A DNA stretch of 64,000 nucleotides from assembly GCA_025267735.1 (NCBI GenBank), contig CM046307.1, forward strand, positions 38,927,231 through 38,991,230, given 5' to 3'. How positions within the stretch are numbered: position 1 is the stretch's first letter; every line of letters begins with the position of its first letter. Position numbers and translations under genes: made by a program. A model generated the notes under the pieces. That model did no database searches. It was not told the DNA's origin and saw nothing but the letters and a program-made list of their open reading frames with translations. Source of the stretch: Mactra quadrangularis. Its lineage: Eukaryota; Mollusca; Bivalvia; Venerida; Mactridae. Positions 57,726-64,000 of the stretch are shown piece by piece.

Positions 57726-60043
57726 CATTATTTTTCAATTCTCATAATTTGGCTTAAGATATTTTTGTTGTAAGACCTTTTTTAATATGACACCTGCGTT
57801 TTGATGGAAACGACCTCAGGTTAAACATATGACTTTGGCCACTTGACCACAATTAGTAAAAGTGACCACAGTAATATATTACTCTAAACATTTTTTCCCG
57901 ACATATTTGTCTTCAAAATTTTATAATTGATCTAACTAGTTAACGCATTCTATTTGATTGGTTTGTACGAAAGCTTAAACATACAAAAGTTTCTAATATA
58001 TTTTTAGTTTAACATATGAAGAAATATTTTATGTTTGGTTTGCTTTCTCGTATGTTATATATTTTAGGTTGCGACTGATGGCAATCTATCATAGCAAAAT
58101 GTGTTTCACTTTGAGATTGTTTAAGAGAGAATAAAAACATCAAGTTTATAAAAGAAGTTCCAGAGGTAAGAAAAATGAATTTCTCTATCAGAAAATTTAT
58201 TCCATTTTTAGGTAAAAAATTGGCTCAAAACTGACATTTTCTGCATACGTGAACCTGTCGAAAAGGTTAAAATTTCATTACTTTTTTCTCCAATTTTGGC
58301 CTAAAAATGTCCCAGGTGTTGAGAATGAGAATGTAAGTTTCCCCCAGCATCTTAGGTTGATCTAAGAGCCCAAAACCTGATGAGGGGGTAGACAGCTCTG
58401 AAGGCAAAAGTGCAGAATTTTCATATTTGAGACGGAAACTGTAGAAAAGCAAACTTGGCCTCAGGCTCTCCGAGAACTTTTTGTTCGGTTCTTGCGTATT
58501 TGAGTTTGTCTAATGACGTTTTTTTTTAGATTTTTAAGCAATACTTGGTTCCACGTTGATTGATGATATCTTTTATCTAACTTATGCAAAGATTAACATA
58601 ATGATGAACATAGTGTATTTAATGAAAATACATGTATCCTATTTTGTTAGCATAGACAATAATTGTCAAAATCAGTTTTAATTGTGAGTGGCATGAGAGA
58701 TTGTATACCTTTAATTTGTGCAGTAATTTAAATAACCATACAAATACTTGTATCATGATGATTATGAACCGTGAATGTTATATCTAAATGTATTTTAACG
58801 ATTGATCAGATGCTATCAACTTTATCAGTGTTAGAATATATACTAGAATTACAACGATACCATGTTTGGGGAGCAGAGCACAGTCATGTACATAAAAAAT
58901 GTACGTATTCAGTAGTTTTCTGTTAATTAGATTTTACGAAAATATCAGCAACTATGCCATGTATAGTGGCCAACTCACCTAACTTCCTTCATAGTTTTCT
59001 TACCAGTACTTCGGACACAATGAATAAAAAAAACTGTTTTTTTACAAGTACGAATATAAAGGTAATTTTGATGGCACTGTATTAGTGAGAGGTTCCAGCA
59101 AAATTACTTGTCATTTCCTTAAAGCCCCATTATCAAAAGTAACGCTGTTTTTTTTGGACTGCAAAGAAAACAGACATTTATCTATTTCAAACATTTCTAA
59201 TTACCAAGATTTTTTAATTCGATGCAAATATTGCCTACCGGAAGTTTGGAGACCATAAAATTAACGAAAATTCTTAAATTCAAATATTATTTTTTTGTAG
59301 AACCATTATTTTTAATATATTTGTTATTGTAGATGATAAAATGAAAACAAATTTCATGAATGCATCACATATATGAGATTCAGTATATGACATCCAAAGC
59401 CTCCAAAACCATATCCAAGGTAATTCTTTTTCATACTAAAGTTTTTAAGCTATTTTTGTAGTCTTAACCATAAATAGTGGCTTAACAAAATATAAGCAAA
59501 ACTAAAAAAAAGCATTTCAAAATAAAGGGTTATCAAACTTTCAATAACAGCTATTCAGTAGGCTTACAAAGTGACAATGTCTGCAAACTTTTAGTGGTCA
59601 CTGTTACCACAATATTGGCTTGTCAAAGGGAGGTAAGAACAATAACAGGCTCTTGTAAAGTTTTCTTACAATAATCTTGCAATGGTATTTTGCTTTTATT
59701 ATTCGAATTTATACAATATAAATAACAAGATTCAATGGACGAAAATTCCAAAAATAAGCATGTTATACTCTGTAAGTAAAAAATTGAAACTGATATTAAG
59801 TTTGTCACTTACCACAGTGTAGTTGTAAATAATGTAAAATTTGTCCTAAGTTCACGTATCTCACAAATAACCTTAGAAGCCAAAATAATTAAATGATGTA
59901 AAACTCACTTGCTCCTCTTAATCTTATTGTAACTCACATTTAGCTGCTGATTTATGCATGTTATTGCATTATATATTGATTCTTGTTCATTGTTATGAAC
60001 ATAGTAATTTTTGTATGTAATAAATTATATTGTATTGTGTTGT
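57726..60043. other. AT-rich, no gene recognised
   Basis: About 58250-58520 is less AT-rich (CCCCCAGCATCTTAGGTTGA, GGCCTCAGGCTCTCCGAG) and may be an old repeat. Otherwise there is no feature I can support. Confidence 0.35.
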
Positions 60044-60051
60044 ATTGTAAT

Positions 60052-60598
60052 TAGGGCTGCAACGATTCGATTCGATACATCGAAACTCGACTGCGAGGGC
60101 GCCGATTCGATTTCGATTCGGGTCCCACGAATTTCGATTCGATACTGACCTTTAAGCGTATCTACATAAGTTATAAGCATAAAAGCAAAGGCGCACCTAA
60201 AAGACACTAACTCCCCGCACCGGTTATTTTCCTTTATTAAATCAAGTAGCAAGGCGTATATTAAGAGCTGCATATTCTGATACAATTTATGTTTCATGTT
60301 GTATACATAGATACGTTTTAGTTGATATTCATGACCTATATATATATAATTCGTACCCAGTCCATTTCGTACTTAAAGAATCAATATAAATTTAGCAGAT
60401 TTTCGGGTTTCATGTGAATTTAATTTGAAAAACACGTTTACTTTATCAATAATAAATAGTTTTAAACTCAAATAAATGTATAAATGCATATTTGGAGAAA
60501 ATTATACTAATAAATGTATCGAATCGAAAAAAATCGAATCGAAAGAAAAAATATCGAATCGCATCAAATCGACTTTCCGGTGAATCGTTGCAGCTCTA
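60052..60598. mobile_element. hAT-type MITE, 547 bp, perfect 8-bp target duplication
   Basis: The ends TAGGGCTGCAACGATTC and GAATCGTTGCAGCTCTA are inverted repeats with one mismatch. ATTGTAAT lies on both sides (60044-60051 and 60599-60606). The subterminal regions are full of GATTCGAT words. The interior contains ACTCCCCGCACCGGTTATTT. No transposase is encoded, so it would need one in trans. Confidence 0.92.
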
Positions 60599-60606
60599 AT
60601 TGTAAT

Positions 60607-61369
60607 GTTATTAAATATTGTTGTATTATATTTTTGCAGGACTGTATACAATTAAATCATCGTTACCAGATTTGATACAGATATGTATAAGTCTTTAAGA
60701 CGTAAAGAAACGGGACAACATTTACAGACAAAACTACAAGACCAGAATTTATATGTATTTTATATTTATTAAACTATAACTACATGGTCTTGAAGCATAC
60801 CTGAGCATATAATGCTCTACGACTAGGTGTGCTTTCTGGGTGTTTGTCTTTTTTTCTCTTTGGGAAATAATTAACTGTAACTTGTTCAACTTGTTTTTTT
60901 GTAAAAACGAGAGTACGTTACCAACTGCCATGATAGCCAGTACAAAAAACTAGGATAAGAAACCCCTAAAGATAACATGGTATTTGGAGGTACATATCAT
61001 CATTTGGTATGTGTAATAATGCTTCAATGGGTTACCCCTTTCAAAATTTCTATTTTATTTTGCCTTGTGCTTAATTGTGCTAGTCATAATTTATTTGGCG
61101 TGTACATGTAACATGGTTCATAGAAATTGTACCAATTTCACGTGAAAATAAATTTTAAGCAAATAGAAACAATGGAATAAACCGAGATTTTAGTTAGGTT
61201 TTGTGCAATTGACTTCATAGCAAGTCGAACTTGTTACAGTTAAATATTTCCATATTGCTGGTATTTTAACGTTGATATTGACCTGGTACAGTTAACCACT
61301 CGACCACTCGACAGTCTGGCATGAAGAAAGTTGTATTAGTTCAGAACTGTATGATTGGACAAGTGTTCT
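60607..61369. other. No firm gene
   Basis: On the minus strand, 60931-60802 reads as a possible first exon (ATG in CTATCATGGCAG, then GCTCAG|GTATGC). It is a single short frame with no family, so I do not call it. Confidence 0.25.
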
Positions 61370-61500
61370 AAGCATTTCGCTAGCTAGCGCTTTGTCCTCT
61401 GGTACCCTTCTTACACCAAAAGGAATACACATTTGATATCAAATTAAGGGTACCAGGGGGCAACGCGCTAGCTAACTATGTTTAGGAAATTCGCCTCAAG
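61370..61500. mobile_element. Foldback element, CTAGCTAGCG/GGTACC type
   Basis: It contains TTTCGCTAGCTAGCGC, CTCTGGTACCCTTCTTACA, TTTGATATCAAATTAAGGGT, ACCAGGGGGCAACGCGCTAG and GGAAATTCGCCTC. This is the interior of 44879-45014 in reverse orientation with decayed ends. Confidence 0.65.
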
Positions 61501-62040
61501 TTAATATTAACGTTAAATACAGAAACGCCTGGATATAACAAACCAATGTCGGTCCATTCATAACACAGCTGTTGGATGCAGACATATGACTACCTTATGG
61601 GATAAGAATCCACTTGATCTGGGACGGAGGTTGTGACATTTGAGAATGAACTCCTTGCTCAGAAATTCATTTTTTCTCGGGTTATAATTTAAATGACGTA
61701 ATACCCTTGAACAAAATCATTGTAAAACTAAAGTGCTATTAAACACTGCTTACAGACTGACTTGGTTTTGTAAGTTGCTTTCAGTCAAGTACCTTATATA
61801 TTTATGTAGGGTCATTGTTTCATATTATAACTTCATTTAAATTTTATTTTGAGTTCCTACTCAAGTGTTACAATCTTTGGCCCTGTAATCATTTTGAGTC
61901 ACTCTCGACACTATAAATGTGTTTTGATCGAGTACTCGAAATCATTGCATTTTTAAAAAGTCCCTAAAACCCATTATTCTCACATCGGGGAGTTACATCC
62001 TGTCAGCACAAACCACGTGACGATAGTGGTATCATGTGAC
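61501..62040. other. No gene recognised
   Basis: No repeat family or protein-like frame is seen. Confidence 0.35.
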
Positions 62041-62042
62041 AA

Positions 62043-62105
62043 TGCATTCGGAACTCTTCGGCAATTTTCTTCGTGGATGATCGCCGGGGTGTTCTGAATG
62101 GTGCC
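62043..62105. repeat. Arm motif of the CATTCGGAAC family, imperfect dyad
   Basis: GCATTCGGAACTCTTCGGCA is followed by GATGATCGCCGGGGTGTTCT and GAATG, its imperfect inverse. Related to the arms at 13328 and 13652. Confidence 0.55.
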
Positions 62106-62619
62106 TCATGTATTCACCGGTGTGTCTAAAGTGCGTAATGTGGCGCAAAATAATTTGAAATGGTCAGAAATGTTGGTCATATTGGAACGTTCATAAACAA
62201 ATTATACTAGAAAGTGTGCAAGGTTAGAGATAAGATGCATTCTTCTCTTGAATTTAGGATAAATTTTAAGTATTCATAGGCCATACCAATGCGCATGCGG
62301 ACCTTGTGTTTTGAAATCTGTTTTTACTACATCATGTACGTGAACGTATTAGTTGCAATTTGAACCAAAATTGACAATAAATTGTTTATACTGCAGTCCG
62401 AATCCGATCTATTAAGTAATTGAAAAGTTATTGCAAAATGATCAACCTTATATAACCGATACATCGATCTAAAACTGTTGTCTTTATTTGTCTAAGTCGA
62501 CTGAACGCCAAGCAAAAAACTCTTTTTGGTATGACCTTAGAATATATATCATACGACACTTCACGTACCATCCATAGAATTTAAGGACAAATTAACCATA
62601 TACAAACTATTTTTGGACA

Positions 62620-62880
62620 TACTTTCGTAGAGTTTGGTTATGAAATTATTTCTACGGCCATCCTCTCTCCTACCATTGTTTCTTATTTATGTAGGGCAGT
62701 TGTCAGTCACTGACGAAAGTATGTGCTTAGTAGTTGGTTGACAGCTAAATTTAGAGATTAAGCCTTTCCAGGAACAGTGAGTAGGTTGACTTGACCGTCG
62801 TTATATGACCTATGCAATGTGTTGCTACGGCGGCAAACCCAACAAACAAAACCCAACAAACACAAACAACAAACAAAACC
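62620..62880 (+). mobile_element. SINE family A body without head
   Basis: It starts ACATACTTTCGTAGAGTTTG, then CAGTTGTCAGTCACTGACGA, GTAGGTTGACTTGACCGTCG and GCTACGGCGGCAAACCCAAC. The tail is a run of AACAAACAAAACC words. Confidence 0.78.
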
Positions 62881-63090
62881 TTTAAAGTTCATTTTACGCA
62901 ATTTTACGTTACACTATAATTTACATATTTTAGGTTACCGTCGTAAAAGTCAAGATTAATCGTGCTATTTACAATTGTTTATTAATAGGAAGAAAATACA
63001 TTTAACGGAAATATTTAAATGTAAAAAGAAGAAAAATGTATTCAGCTCTCTGACGACTAAATTTACTTGTGAGACAGTTGGTATTCTTAC

Positions 63091-63152
63091 AATAAAGGGA
63101 AGTAACTGCTGTTTGGTGTTTACTTCCCCTTCAGTGGTTATTTCCCTTTATT
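63091..63152. repeat. Short hairpin AATAAAGGGAA...TTCCCTTTATT
   Basis: AATAAAGGGAAGTAACTG at 63091-63108 is mirrored by CAGTGGTTATTTCCCTTTAT at 63132-63151, with a few mismatches. It is the same word family as 46097-46154. Confidence 0.7.
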
Positions 63153-63159
63153 AAAGAAA

Positions 63160-64000
63160 AAAATGTTCCGTCAAAGAGGCGAATATGTTTTCTTTTACAT
63201 TTAAATATATAATTCTCTGAATTTAGTCTTCCTTTTGTAAATAACAAGTCTATAATGTTTAACTATAAACATCATGCATCAAGAATTTGTGGAAGAAAAC
63301 AAGATTAATTTTGACGTTTACATCTATTTCCTAAATCATGTAAAGTAGCGTGAATAGCATAATGTAGCGCAAAGTAAATCTAAAATCGACAATTATGTTT
63401 ATATCATTAAAATACTCTTGTCATAATCTTAAGTATCATATTCTATAATAATTCTTTATGAATACATAAGATTTTTTGTCAAAATCATCATACTAAATGG
63501 TATCATAGGCGTATTAGGTGAATGACGTAGCCAATGCCAATTCCTAACCTTGCGCACTTTTTAATATAATTTGCTTATGGATTTAACAATGCTGATACAA
63601 AAGATACATTTTTATTCAAAACACCTTTTTTCTTTGATAAGATATGTAAAGTTACCACCTATTAGACTACTTACTATACTTTACGAAACTCCTAAGTACC
63701 TCGATTTCAATATAGTAGGAAATTTTTCAACATTTGAGTCCGATCGATAACGGAAATATGTATATAGCACAATACTCTTGTATATAGCTCAATACTCTTG
63801 TCTGCTTGCATGGTTTATGTTACTTAATCGTTGCAAAACGGTTTGTCGTGCATACGCTGATATGGGAAGGTTTCTAATTGCTTTGATTTAACAGAAAAAA
63901 AGCAATAAGTAATCTTATCCTGCATCGCTTTGCTAAAGACCTATGGCAATTTCTCAATCTTGGAGCGACATTCGAGCCATTTCTAGACTTTTCCTTGTGC
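63160..64000. other. AT-rich end of window
   Basis: TGTATATAGC-CAATACTCTT is repeated in tandem near 63760-63800. Nothing else can be supported. Confidence 0.35.

Noticed and set aside
60749..60931. Minus-strand first exon starting MAVGNVLSFLQKNK with a donor-like end
   Set aside because: Single short frame, no recognised family and no second exon found. It could be real but is not supported enough.

Overview
The window looks like AT-rich, repeat-dense animal DNA, most likely a bivalve mollusc. The evidence is intron-split genes with GT-AG boundaries, several tRNA-headed SINE families, non-LTR retrotransposon remains, hAT-type MITEs with 8-bp target duplications, and many satellite arrays. 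The species cannot be named from sequence alone. There are no prokaryotic features, no rRNA and no convincing free-standing tRNA gene.

Layout. 1-970 is one copy of a ~0.97-kb duplicated unit whose sister lies at 11725-12694. 1205-5230 holds the best gene, the 3' part of a secreted or surface lectin gene on the + strand. Five exons join in one open frame: end of a Ly6/uPAR-like three-finger domain, Thr/Ser-rich mucin-like linker, EGF domain, second Ser/Thr-rich linker, C-type-lectin-like domain. A 44-bp tandem array fills the intron right up to the Ly6/EGF exon. 7.7-9.6 kb holds candidate exons of a minus-strand gene of unknown function, with a truncated LINE 3' end in the putative intron. 9.6-20 kb is mostly MITEs, SINEs, inverted-repeat elements and a cluster of TCCCAT/ATGGGA palindromes.

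20.4-21.6 kb and 31.4-37.3 kb hold the main repeat system: a 69-bp satellite in higher-order blocks, with ~60-bp end sequences present both directly and in inverted orientation. Between them, 23.4-28.5 kb carries an intact endonuclease/exonuclease/phosphatase (EEP) open frame. It is followed by a decayed gene whose last exons resemble an OB-fold (RPA-like) protein, interrupted by a ~155-bp satellite. 38-50 kb is SINEs, a hAT MITE, hairpins and an inverted-repeat-flanked ~83-bp minisatellite. 50.4-52.6 kb is a 68-bp satellite of about 32 units, and 53.6-54.1 kb a ~76-bp satellite of 7 units. 54-64 kb is AT-rich sequence with a SINE, a 547-bp hAT MITE with a perfect 8-bp target duplication, foldback elements and small hairpins.

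Only the lectin gene and the EEP frame are strong protein-coding calls. Most long open frames elsewhere are by-products of satellites, palindromes or chance. The biological theme is repeat generation: at least five separate satellites, most of them near inverted repeats or splice-site-like sequence.
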